A DNA stretch of 64,000 nucleotides, taken from positions 1-64,000 of the forward strand of contig DAOLDB010000004.1 in NCBI GenBank assembly GCA_035327565.1, in the 5' to 3' direction. The position numbers were made by a program, and so were the translations under genes. The notes under the pieces were generated by a model. That model was not told where the DNA came from. It searched no databases and saw nothing but the letters and a program-made list of their open reading frames with translations. Shown one piece after another: positions 8,734-17,632 of the stretch. The stretch is from JABDLO01 sp035327565. Lineage in GTDB: Bacteria; Bacteroidota; Bacteroidia; Chitinophagales; Saprospiraceae. Position 1 is the first letter of the stretch; each line of letters opens with the position of its first letter.

Positions 8734-10752
8734 ATGTTTTTAAGAATTTTCACATTAAAAGTTTTATGGTTGACTAGTATTGCTGTTTATATTGGACAGG
8801 AAAATATCCTTATGAATATAAAAAAGGATACAATACTAATGAATAAATACAACGGTACTATTTCATTTAACTACTTTATTGACAGTACTGAGAATTTGGT
8901 TTGGGATTCTAAAATGACTTTCGATTCAGAGCTACATGGAATATCAGATAATAGGCAAATTGGATACGAGGAATTAAATATTATTGGAAATTTTAAAGAA
9001 TCAAAACCTGAAGGAAATTGGACTATTATTAACACAATATATTATCTGTTAAATCCTCAACTCCAAAAAACACGGACATTAAGATTAAACCATCAAATTG
9101 GAGGAATTAAAGACCAGTATAATATTTTATATGAAAATGGAAAACGAAATGGTACTTGGACCCTTTATAGACAACATATAGATAACGCCAGTATTGGGAA
9201 AGAAAGGAAACTAGGAGAGGCAAGTTTTAACAATGATAGATTAATAAATTCATTTTTCTTTAATCTGAAGAGTAATGAATATGGATCTGTACATATAGAA
9301 GGTTTTATTAATGAATCAGGCTTTTTAGATAATCAATTAAGATTAAAATATGACTTGGACTCAATTCAGATATTGGAAACAAGGACTTATGAAGATGGGT
9401 TTCTGCTGGAAATCAGTGTAATAGATGTTCATACAGAGGATTTTATTGATGAAATCAAATATTCTGATGTTGCAAAATTATTAGAAAGTCTTGAAAAAAG
9501 AGACGGAGAAATGATAATTGTAAAGGATTCTATATGTTATGGTCTTACTTTTAATAACAAATACGATGAGAATTCAAAAAATATAATTATACAATTATCC
9601 GGTAATCATATGTTAGAAGAAGCATACCGGGGGTTTTTAAAATTTGATAGAATATTCGGAATTCAAGAAGAGCAAGATCAAAGTTTTTGTACACGAAGAT
9701 TTAAATTTAATTATCCCCTTGATAGTGAGCAACAAATGGATTCTATATTGAATGAAAGCATAAGACTTTTATCATTAATAAATCAGATAAGTCAAAGACC
9801 AAAATTTGTACTTAGGAAAGCCCAATCACAAAGTCTAACCCTGATAGAACACCAACTTGGACTATATTCTAAGAAAATAAAATTAATTGATACAACAGTA
9901 AAATTTATACAGAGCGGTTATTTCGATTATAACAACAGAGAAGAATATTATAAATACGGAATTTCAACACTGGACACGCCGGATACAATTCTTTTTGATT
10001 ATGAAGGTCAAACAATAACTCATATATTAGATCAGAAGGTGTATATAACAACACATAAAAACTTATTAAATAATTTTTCCGCCATTTTAAATCAAATTGA
10101 TAGTCATCTAATCAATATAGATAATGAAATCGCCCAGTCATTGATTTTTTATGACGAACAGGATAAAATAGATAGTCTGGAGCTTGAAATTTCGAAATTA
10201 TTTAATTCTGTTGATTCGATTTATGAAAAACATTATTTGTATAGAGACAAAGCACCCGTAGATATACCTTTCGCATATAAAATGTATGAAAGTGTAAATG
10301 AAAGGCTGATAAAACCCACAAGTGATCAATATTTAAATAATTCTGTAGACTTTAATGAAGCAGTTATTACTGCTAATAAGCTTATATGTCTTTTAGATTT
10401 CTTAAACAAATATAGGAAGGATTTGGATAGAATTGGAAAATTACCTAAAATTTGGGAGGATAGCACATTTACAATATTTCAAGATAATCCATTCGATTAT
10501 AGAAAATTTGAAACAAAAATACTTTCAGGAATTCAATCAGCAGTATTCATTTTACTTGAACACATGGCAAACAACTTATTAAATGCCAGATCTTGTGATA
10601 TGCTATATGATGAGCTTAATCAAATTTTGAAAGTAGAAGGAAGAGTAAACTATTTACGAAAAAATTTTAATGATGAAAATGTAAAGCAATTAGATAAATC
10701 TTTAAGACGTGAAAGGGTACCTCAACGCATATTTAGACTTCTGGAGTTATGA
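8734..10752 (+). CDS. Unknown secreted protein, 672 residues, with MORN/YwqK-like repeats and helical C-terminus
   Basis: I do not recognise the family. An N-terminal hydrophobic segment (about residues 5-21) suggests export. Residues 80-180 contain toxin-antitoxin-YwqK/MORN-type phrases (GNFKESKPEGNWTI, YENGKRNGTWTLYR) with beta-rich spacing. From about residue 310 to the end the sequence is long, helical and charged (SLINQISQRPKFVLRKAQ, ILNQIDSHLINIDNEIAQ, LNEAVITANKLICLLDF-like segments), suggesting coiled-coil. There is a single Cys pair candidate (C-rich motifs are absent). Composition is extremely AT-rich (13 G/C in the 60 bases 9541-9600). It is translationally coupled to the next gene (ATGA overlap), so the two products probably work together. 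Confidence 0.7.
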   Translation: MFLRIFTLKVLWLTSIAVYIGQENILMNIKKDTILMNKYNGTISFNYFIDSTENLVWDSKMTFDSELHGISDNRQIGYEELNIIGNFKESKPEGNWTIINTIYYLLNPQLQKTRTLRLNHQIGGIKDQYNILYENGKRNGTWTLYRQHIDNASIGKERKLGEASFNNDRLINSFFFNLKSNEYGSVHIEGFINESGFLDNQLRLKYDLDSIQILETRTYEDGFLLEISVIDVHTEDFIDEIKYSDVAKLLESLEKRDGEMIIVKDSICYGLTFNNKYDENSKNIIIQLSGNHMLEEAYRGFLKFDRIFGIQEEQDQSFCTRRFKFNYPLDSEQQMDSILNESIRLLSLINQISQRPKFVLRKAQSQSLTLIEHQLGLYSKKIKLIDTTVKFIQSGYFDYNNREEYYKYGISTLDTPDTILFDYEGQTITHILDQKVYITTHKNLLNNFSAILNQIDSHLINIDNEIAQSLIFYDEQDKIDSLELEISKLFNSVDSIYEKHYLYRDKAPVDIPFAYKMYESVNERLIKPTSDQYLNNSVDFNEAVITANKLICLLDFLNKYRKDLDRIGKLPKIWEDSTFTIFQDNPFDYRKFETKILSGIQSAVFILLEHMANNLLNARSCDMLYDELNQILKVEGRVNYLRKNFNDENVKQLDKSLRRERVPQRIFRLLEL

Positions 10753-11555
10753 GAATCAAAATTTTTTTTGCGCTTACAATAGCGATTGTTATTTTATTTG
10801 CAGTGCATAATACTTATGCACAAAATAATATTGAATTATTGGACAATAGAATTTTATATACGAAATATACAATTGCAGATTTTTTTAATGATTCCACAAA
10901 GTGGGCATGGGAAATTGATGTAGTGTATAGAAGGCAAAGCGAATTGGGAGGTTCGGAAATATGGTCTCAACCATTAAGATACAGTACCAGAATCTGGATA
11001 GCATATCAGGCGAACAAATTAACCAGACTTCATTTCAATCCAATAGGTGTTTTTAATTCAGCTCCACGTATGCCACTTGAAACGGATTTGAATCGCAGTT
11101 TTGAAAGAGAATTAAGGACTACATTACAAATTAATAATTATGCATTTTATGGAAGGTTTAACTTTACACATAGAATAAGATTTGAATCACGATGGAGAGG
11201 AATTGATAATCCGGATGGCCCCATCCACAATTTCAGAATCCGTTACAGATTGAGATTGAGAACGCCTTTGAACACGGATTACTTTTATACTAACAATACA
11301 TTATACTTATCAAAATATTCTGAAATGCACATAGAATTTGGTAAAAATATTGAAAAAAATTACTTTTCACAAAATAGAAATTATATTGGTCTTGGCTATC
11401 GCTTCTGGGATTGGACACGTGTAGAGTTAGGATATATTTATCAAATCAATTTTCGTGGTAATGTTGAACAACTTGATATAAGTCGAGGGCCGATGTTTTA
11501 CCTCTTTATAGATATCCTTAGCAGGAATAACAGAAAATATAAATACTCATTTTAG
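10749..11555 (+). CDS. DUF2490-type outer-membrane beta-barrel protein
   Basis: 268 residues with a clear signal peptide (hydrophobic 7-22, cut probably after TYAQ). The mature part shows the DUF2490 pattern: a WAWEIDVVYRRQSE strand near the N-terminus, repeated amphipathic strands with R-rich periplasmic turns (YGRFNFTHRIRFESRWRG, FRIRYRLRLRTPL) and the closing FWDWTRVELGYIYQINFRG. It overlaps the previous gene by 4 bp. DUF2490 barrels are widespread in Bacteroidota and functionally unassigned. Linked to a polysaccharide synthase, one possible job is an outer-membrane exit pore; this is inference. Confidence 0.72.
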   Translation: MRIKIFFALTIAIVILFAVHNTYAQNNIELLDNRILYTKYTIADFFNDSTKWAWEIDVVYRRQSELGGSEIWSQPLRYSTRIWIAYQANKLTRLHFNPIGVFNSAPRMPLETDLNRSFERELRTTLQINNYAFYGRFNFTHRIRFESRWRGIDNPDGPIHNFRIRYRLRLRTPLNTDYFYTNNTLYLSKYSEMHIEFGKNIEKNYFSQNRNYIGLGYRFWDWTRVELGYIYQINFRGNVEQLDISRGPMFYLFIDILSRNNRKYKYSF

Positions 11556-11943
11556 TTGTTTTATATCAAAATTAATCATTGATTGAAAGCAAAACAGAAT
11601 TGCAGACTTTTTGGCGAACAGAAATGCAGATGCAATCTCATTAACGATTTATAAAACAATTACCCAACTTGCCGGATGAATGCAACGAAGGCACCCATAA
11701 AGGGGTATGTGCAATAGGAGCATTTCAACTGAATTACATATGGAAAAATAAAATGATGACCCATTGAAGTATTTTATCTGAAGCAGGCGAATGATACAGA
11801 CGGGAATACCCATCGGGATAGTAATCATCAGCAAGGGGTAAATATCAAAAACAAAAAATGCCAAAAGGATGAATAGAGTCTGCAACTTTCATAGGAAGTA
11901 TTTACATGATCAAAAACATTGGAATTTTTTAAAAAAACAATTC
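11556..11943. other. Intergenic region before the DPP IV gene
   Basis: About 390 bp. A 78-codon minus-strand frame (11649-11885) encodes a hydrophobic stretch with no recognisable family and no in-frame support from neighbours; I treat it as chance or a relic. No terminator with a clear stem and T-run is visible. Confidence 0.4.
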
Positions 11944-14172
11944 ATGGTTTATAAATTTTTATCTGCAGTAACTTTTTTTACTGTTTTTTCAATAAGCAAT
12001 TGCATTGCGCAAAATATAAATCTCACCTTAGAAGATATTTATACCAATGGATTGTATAGGCCAAAAGGTATAGGACAACTTCGTTGGATGAAAGATAATG
12101 AAAGCTATTCTACACTCGAGTTCAACCCCGAAGCCAGGGGGTACAATATAATACGTTATGATGTGGCTGGCGGAACAAAATCAGTTTTGGTAAATGCCCT
12201 TCAATTGCTTCCCGATGGTGCTTCACAACCTTTAGGCATAGATAATTATATTTGGTCGGAAGATAATAACCGGCTACTGATATTTACCAATACCCGTAAA
12301 GTCTGGCGTTATAACACCCGGGGGGATTATTGGGTATTAGACCTTACCAGCGGAAGACTAATACAACTGGGAAAAGGGCTGGAAGAAGCCACACTGATGT
12401 TTGCCAAATTTTCACCGGATGGTGGAAGGGTTGCTTATGTGTGTAAGATGAATATTTATGTAGAAAATATTACAACCGGAAAAATAACTCAATTGACAAA
12501 AGATGGTGGTGACCACATCATCAACGGCACATTTGACTGGGTATATGAGGAAGAGTTGGATTGCAGAGATGGTTTTCGCTGGAGCCCTGACGGAAAAAAT
12601 ATTACTTATTGGCAATCCGATACTAGAGGGGTAGGTACTTTTTATATGATCAATAATATAGATTCTAATTATTCTGTTCCCATTCCACTGCCTTACCCAA
12701 AAGTAGGAACCACCAATTCTGCAGTGAAAGTAGGTGTTATATCGTCAAAGGGGGGAAAAACTAAATGGTTTAATGTGCCTGGAGATCCACGCAATCATTA
12801 CATAGCCAGAATGGATTTTATACCGGAAAGTGGAGAAGTCATGATCCAACAACTGAACAGATTGCAAAACACCAACAGGGTTTGGGTGGGAGATACAAAA
12901 ACTATGGAACTCAAAAATATCCTTACCGATAAAGACGAAGCTTTCCTGGATGTACATGATAATATCGTTTGGTTGGATAACACCACATCGTTTACATGGA
13001 CAAGCGAAAAGGATGGTTGGTTGCATTTGTACAAAGTGACAAGAGAGGGACAAAAAATGCAACTGATTACAAAAGGAGATTTTGATGTGGTGAACATCAA
13101 CTGTATCGATCCGGCAGGAGGATATGTATATTATATTGCTTCTCCGGGTAATTTCACCCAAAGGTATCTCTATCGGAGCCGGTTGGATGGAAATGGTCAG
13201 GCAGAAAGGGTTTCGCCGGCCAATATGGACGGTCAACATTCCTACCAGATATCTGCCGATGCAAAATATGCAATACACAGTTTTGAAAGTGCCACAACAC
13301 CTCGGCGCATTTCGCTCATCAATCTTAATACGCATACGGAAATAAAATTGATGGAAGACAACGCCGTTTTACAAAATAGAATCAATGAACTGGGTTTGTG
13401 GAGCAAAGAATTTTTTAAAGTGGATATTGGAGATGTGTTACTTGATGCATGGATGATAAAACCAAAGAATTTTGATGCAATAAAAAAATATCCCGTTATA
13501 TTTTATGTATATGGTGAGCCTGCCGGATCTACTGTTCAGGATAATTGGAATACTGGTGATAATCTTTGGCATCAATACCTTGCCAATACGTTAAATTGTA
13601 TAGTTATCAGCATTGACAATCGCGGTACACGCACGCCCAGAGGCCGTGACTTTCGTAAAATTATTTACAGACAGGTTGGTCTCTTAGCTGCGGATGACCA
13701 GGCGGCAGCGGCTAAAAAGATATTTGCCACTTATTCATTTATTGACACTTCGCGCACGGGTATTTGGGGATGGAGTGGAGGGGGTCAGATGTCGTTGCAC
13801 TGCATATTCAGACATGGAGATATTTTCAAATCAGCCATTGCAATTGCTTTTGTTTCTCTGCAGACCTTATATGATAATATTTATCAGGAAAGATACATGG
13901 GCCTACCTACTGACAATGTGGATGGTTACAGAGAAGGCTCTCCACTCACCCATGCAAACAAACTAAACGGAAACCTACTTATAATACACGGTACGGCAGA
14001 TGATAACGTTCATTACCAGAACTTTGAAATGTTGGCCAATGAATTGATAAAACATAATAAACTATTCAGCATGATGTCATACCCTATGAGAGATCATGGC
14101 ATCTATCAAGGGGTTAATACAACGCTTCACTTAAGACGAACCATGGAGCAGTTTTGGAAGAGAAATTTATAA
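11944..14172 (+). CDS. Dipeptidyl peptidase IV family serine peptidase (S9B), exported
   Basis: I start at ATG 11944 because it begins a proper signal peptide (MVYKFLSAVTFFTVFS...IAQ); a frame extension back to 11869 adds a non-signal sequence. The product is 742 residues: an N-terminal beta-propeller, with WVYEEE (Glu202-204) matching the paired glutamates that hold the free N-terminus of the substrate, then the alpha/beta-hydrolase domain. The catalytic triad is visible: GWSGGG with Ser611, HGTADDN with Asp686, and RDHG with His718. It should release X-Pro or X-Ala dipeptides from peptides in the periplasm. The stop overlaps the next start (TAATG), linking it to a serine dehydratase. Confidence 0.92.
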   Translation: MVYKFLSAVTFFTVFSISNCIAQNINLTLEDIYTNGLYRPKGIGQLRWMKDNESYSTLEFNPEARGYNIIRYDVAGGTKSVLVNALQLLPDGASQPLGIDNYIWSEDNNRLLIFTNTRKVWRYNTRGDYWVLDLTSGRLIQLGKGLEEATLMFAKFSPDGGRVAYVCKMNIYVENITTGKITQLTKDGGDHIINGTFDWVYEEELDCRDGFRWSPDGKNITYWQSDTRGVGTFYMINNIDSNYSVPIPLPYPKVGTTNSAVKVGVISSKGGKTKWFNVPGDPRNHYIARMDFIPESGEVMIQQLNRLQNTNRVWVGDTKTMELKNILTDKDEAFLDVHDNIVWLDNTTSFTWTSEKDGWLHLYKVTREGQKMQLITKGDFDVVNINCIDPAGGYVYYIASPGNFTQRYLYRSRLDGNGQAERVSPANMDGQHSYQISADAKYAIHSFESATTPRRISLINLNTHTEIKLMEDNAVLQNRINELGLWSKEFFKVDIGDVLLDAWMIKPKNFDAIKKYPVIFYVYGEPAGSTVQDNWNTGDNLWHQYLANTLNCIVISIDNRGTRTPRGRDFRKIIYRQVGLLAADDQAAAAKKIFATYSFIDTSRTGIWGWSGGGQMSLHCIFRHGDIFKSAIAIAFVSLQTLYDNIYQERYMGLPTDNVDGYREGSPLTHANKLNGNLLIIHGTADDNVHYQNFEMLANELIKHNKLFSMMSYPMRDHGIYQGVNTTLHLRRTMEQFWKRNL

Positions 14173-15767
14173 TGCATAAATATAATTTTATGAATAGCTA
14201 TCCTAGTATTTTTAACGATGTCATAGGACCTGTCATGAGGGGACCTTCGAGTTCGCACTGTGCAGCTTCACTGCGCATAGCTCGCCTTGCCAGAGATCTC
14301 ATGGACGAAAACATTAATAACATACTCATAGAGTTTGATCCGAATGGTTCGCTAGCCACAACGCATAAAAGCCAGGGGACAGATATGGGTCTTTTTGGGG
14401 GATTTTTAGGGTGGGAAGCCCATGATGAAAGACTACCTGATGCTGAAAAGCATATCAGCGAATCAGGGATTCATATTACAATTAATATTGTAGATATTGG
14501 AAATAGCCACCCGAACTTATATAAAATCACACTATCCAATCCTAAGGAAACCAGAATTCTCACGGCAATTTCCACTGGCGGTGGAATGATAGAAGTCACT
14601 GCGATAGATGAAGTGCCGGTATCTATGGCAGGTGATTATTTTGAAACACTTATTTATTGCGATAATCCAAAAGAAATTATTGCATTTTTAGAAGCATCGG
14701 TACCTTTTGATGAAATAGCTCTTCATAAAGGCGCTACTACTTTCATAGAAATAAAATCCCAGTCATTATTACAACCAGGTATATTGGCCGAGATACACCA
14801 CATGGATGGTGTTCAATGTGTAAAACAATTACAACCTGTATTACCTGTCTTAGCGAGAAAAAATATGAAGGTGCCTTTTATCACTTGTCAGCAGATGATA
14901 GAATACAACAGTGAAAAAAATCTTTCATTATGGCAGCTGGCTATTCAATATGAAAAAGAAAGGGGAAATCTCTCAGCGGATGAAGTGTTCGAAAAAATGA
15001 GAACCATTGTACGCATTATGAAAGATGCTGTACAAAATGGTTTGGCAGGGACGCATTATGATGATCGCATACTTGGTAGCCAATCACCTGAATTTAATAA
15101 GCAGTATATCGAAGGTAAGTTAGCCGGAGGAGACCTCATCAATCGTATAGTCATGTATGTCACCGCCATCATGGAGGTTAAAAGCTCCATGGGTGTGATT
15201 GTAGCGGCTCCTACTGCCGGTAGTTGTGGTGCTTTACCAGGTGCACTTATAGCAGTGTCAGAATCACTTCAGCTATCGGAAGATGAATTGGTAAAAGCCA
15301 TGCTATCTGCAGGGTTGATAGGTGTGTTAATTGCCGCCCATGCAACCTTTGCTGCTGAGGTAGGCGGTTGTATGGCAGAAACAGGTTCAGGAGGTGGTAT
15401 GGCAGCGGCAGCCATTGTGCAGATGCAAGGCGGTACATTCGACCAAAGCATAGCTGCATCTTCATTGGCACTGCAAAATTCTCTTGGAATAATTTGCGAC
15501 CCCATCGGCAATCGGGTAGAAGCTCCATGTCTTGGAAGAAATGTAATGGCAGCTTCCAACGCTCTGACATGTGCAAATATGGCGTTGGCAAATTATGAAT
15601 ATTTAGTTCCATTGGATCAGGTGATTGATACAATGAAGGCTGTAGGTGACCAAATCCATCATACATTAAGGTGTACCAACCTGGGAGGACTATGTGTTAC
15701 TCCTGCCTCCAAAGCTATTGAAGCCAAACTGGCAGAAATGGAAGTAAGTTTTTTTAAAAGTTGTTAG
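14172..15767 (+). CDS. sdaA: L-serine ammonia-lyase (iron-sulfur L-serine dehydratase, single chain)
   Basis: I choose ATG 14172, which overlaps the upstream stop as TAATG, giving 531 residues; an earlier frame start at 14154 would lie within the DPP gene. The N-terminal beta domain carries the diagnostic DVIGPVMRGPSSSH, and the C-terminal alpha domain has AAPTAGSCGALPGAL, GSGGGMAAAAIVQM and CDPIGNRVEAPCLGRNV, with the Cys residues expected to hold the 4Fe-4S cluster. The enzyme converts L-serine to pyruvate and ammonia and is oxygen-sensitive. Fused beta-alpha architecture is the usual single-chain (type 2-like) form, slightly long. Pairing with a dipeptidyl peptidase suggests amino-acid catabolism from peptides. 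Confidence 0.92.
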   Translation: MHKYNFMNSYPSIFNDVIGPVMRGPSSSHCAASLRIARLARDLMDENINNILIEFDPNGSLATTHKSQGTDMGLFGGFLGWEAHDERLPDAEKHISESGIHITINIVDIGNSHPNLYKITLSNPKETRILTAISTGGGMIEVTAIDEVPVSMAGDYFETLIYCDNPKEIIAFLEASVPFDEIALHKGATTFIEIKSQSLLQPGILAEIHHMDGVQCVKQLQPVLPVLARKNMKVPFITCQQMIEYNSEKNLSLWQLAIQYEKERGNLSADEVFEKMRTIVRIMKDAVQNGLAGTHYDDRILGSQSPEFNKQYIEGKLAGGDLINRIVMYVTAIMEVKSSMGVIVAAPTAGSCGALPGALIAVSESLQLSEDELVKAMLSAGLIGVLIAAHATFAAEVGGCMAETGSGGGMAAAAIVQMQGGTFDQSIAASSLALQNSLGIICDPIGNRVEAPCLGRNVMAASNALTCANMALANYEYLVPLDQVIDTMKAVGDQIHHTLRCTNLGGLCVTPASKAIEAKLAEMEVSFFKSC

Positions 15768-15812
15768 TCACAATGATTTCAAACCTGTTTATTTAATAAA
15801 TGCCCCCACTAT

Positions 15813-17264
15813 TCATTGTATCGGCGAACCCTTTTTAACGGCCGGAACAAAAGGACTATAGGGATAGGTATCTGGCAGAACTTTTACTCCAGTGGTCAAT
15901 TTGAGTTTCTCTTTTCCTTCAAAAGTACATTCAACCATAAATGCCTGCCATCCTTGTGCAGGGTTGGGCAATGTGATTTCATAAATTCCACTTTGCTGGA
16001 TTTCGAGAGCTTGGGATGTCCAGGCTTCGCCTAAAATATATATTCTGAAATCTCTGGCAATAGGATTGGAGGCTTTCCACAATTTGATTTCAACCGGTTG
16101 ACGAGAAGGATCTGTTTTTATCCTGAAACCAAAATCAGTGACCTCCCAATCCATTTTCGGCCGGTCTTTTCCTTCCAGGATCATTTTGTAAAATGCAATG
16201 AGACTTTCCTGTGCATAGGTTCCACCCAAAGAATGTCCTGCATTCGGTACATAGCTGAAATGGGTTTCCCCCGGCAAGCCCTTTCTGTAAAATTGCCAAC
16301 TGTCAGGAAGGAAAAATTCATCCTGGGTACCATTAATGATCAATTTGGGCATGGTGTACATATTACGGAACGAATAGGGCTCTGTTAATTCCAGCATACG
16401 GGCAAATTCCTTTGAATCCATCCAGTCCATGATTCCTTCTGCCACATATTCATTGACTGCAGGCGACCATTCTCCATAACTTTGCCAATGGTGCATAAAT
16501 GAAGGCCAGATATTAAGCAGATCAATGACCATGGGAATGCAAGCCACTACCCTGTTATCCATAGCGGCGGTTGTCCATACTGTCCAACCTCTTTTGGATG
16601 CCCCTGCCACGACAAATGAATCAACGGAAATGTTGCTTTGGTCTTTTACCACCTCAGTGGTTGCATCCATGGCTAATACAGCTGCTTTTGTCATAGGGAA
16701 ACGAGCCAGATAATGAGCATCTTCATCTTGTGCGCCTCTTTCTAGGAATTTTCTCCATCCCCAGGCAATGATGGCATCTTCATAACGGAACTCTACGGTA
16801 TCGTTTTTGAAGTATATTGGTTGGAAAGGAATGTTATGTATATGTGTAACTACGGATTGGGTGGTCAAGGCAGTATAAACCAAACGATCATCCATCGTCA
16901 GAGGTTGGGTATTTTCTCGTGAACCCCCTCCGATAAATAATAATCCAGTGTTAAACCTGACCTGATCAGGGACAATCACTGTGACCCAATGCCACCATTC
17001 CGTAGCATCTACTTCTTCCTTAGTCAGCCAATGCTGTGAGATCATTTTTAAAATATATTCTGTATATCCTTCACGTTTGTTGGTTTCGGCAATGTCATAT
17101 TGCAAGGGATTGCCTTCTGAATGTATATATTGGTAAAGAGGATGATCTTCCAGTGCGGAAGGAATCAGGTTACCTTTTTCCCTGGAGGAATTGCATTGAC
17201 AAAATACCAAAATGGTGGCTCCAAAAAATAATAATAAAATTGATTTGTGAATGCGGATAAACAT
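15813..17264 (-). CDS. PhoPQ-activated pathogenicity-related protein (PqaA) family hydrolase, exported
   Basis: The frame is open upstream to 17390, but ATG 17264 starts a clean signal sequence (MFIRIHKSILLLFFGATILVFCQC), so I take 483 residues. A Cys follows the hydrophobic core, though the lipobox is poor. Family marks include HPLYQYIH near the mature N-terminus, WWHWVTVIVPD, a GASKRGWTVW nucleophile elbow (GxSxxG type), NGTQDEFFLPDSW and PNAGHSLGG, which supply the expected Ser, Asp and His of an alpha/beta-hydrolase fold, followed by a beta-sandwich tail. PqaA proteins are peptidase-like/esterase-like and their substrate is unsettled. The gene faces the serine dehydratase gene 45 bp away. 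Confidence 0.82.
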   Translation of the reverse strand: MFIRIHKSILLLFFGATILVFCQCNSSREKGNLIPSALEDHPLYQYIHSEGNPLQYDIAETNKREGYTEYILKMISQHWLTKEEVDATEWWHWVTVIVPDQVRFNTGLLFIGGGSRENTQPLTMDDRLVYTALTTQSVVTHIHNIPFQPIYFKNDTVEFRYEDAIIAWGWRKFLERGAQDEDAHYLARFPMTKAAVLAMDATTEVVKDQSNISVDSFVVAGASKRGWTVWTTAAMDNRVVACIPMVIDLLNIWPSFMHHWQSYGEWSPAVNEYVAEGIMDWMDSKEFARMLELTEPYSFRNMYTMPKLIINGTQDEFFLPDSWQFYRKGLPGETHFSYVPNAGHSLGGTYAQESLIAFYKMILEGKDRPKMDWEVTDFGFRIKTDPSRQPVEIKLWKASNPIARDFRIYILGEAWTSQALEIQQSGIYEITLPNPAQGWQAFMVECTFEGKEKLKLTTGVKVLPDTYPYSPFVPAVKKGSPIQ

Positions 17265-17632
17265 AGCGGTAATGATTAAGAGTGAATAAAGTTGAAGTTT
17301 TTTAAATACATGGGTAATATAGAAATGAAAATGAATAGTTATAGTGGTTTTGTGTTCATTTTTCACTCCAAAGAGTAGAAAAACGCACAAATTGAAGGGT
17401 TTTTTTAAATGGAATTTTTCAATTTTAAGTATAAAATAAAAGCACCTATTTGAACCTGAATTATAGTCTTGGCGGAAAGTTTTTTCTGAACGAAACTAAA
17501 AATCACCAGGCAATCCATAAACGGGTTGCTAATCAGAAAATGTATTTGACCTTTACCTTATGCAATTGGAATATACCATTACCAATTTTATTATTAGTTT
17601 TAATGATTCAATTTAAGCATTAAAAGATAGAA
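17265..17632. other. Divergent intergenic region, nothing recognised
   Basis: About 370 bp between divergent PqaA-like and DUF1349-like genes. It must hold both promoters, but I find no full TAnnTTTG match at a convincing distance and no RNA structure. Confidence 0.3.

Noticed and set aside
11649..11885. Hydrophobic 78-codon minus-strand frame
   Set aside because: No family resemblance; overlaps the promoter side of the DPP IV gene; could be a relic but nothing supports it.
12745..13335. 196-codon minus-strand frame
   Set aside because: Antisense to the DPP IV gene; composition mirrors the coding strand and no domain is seen.
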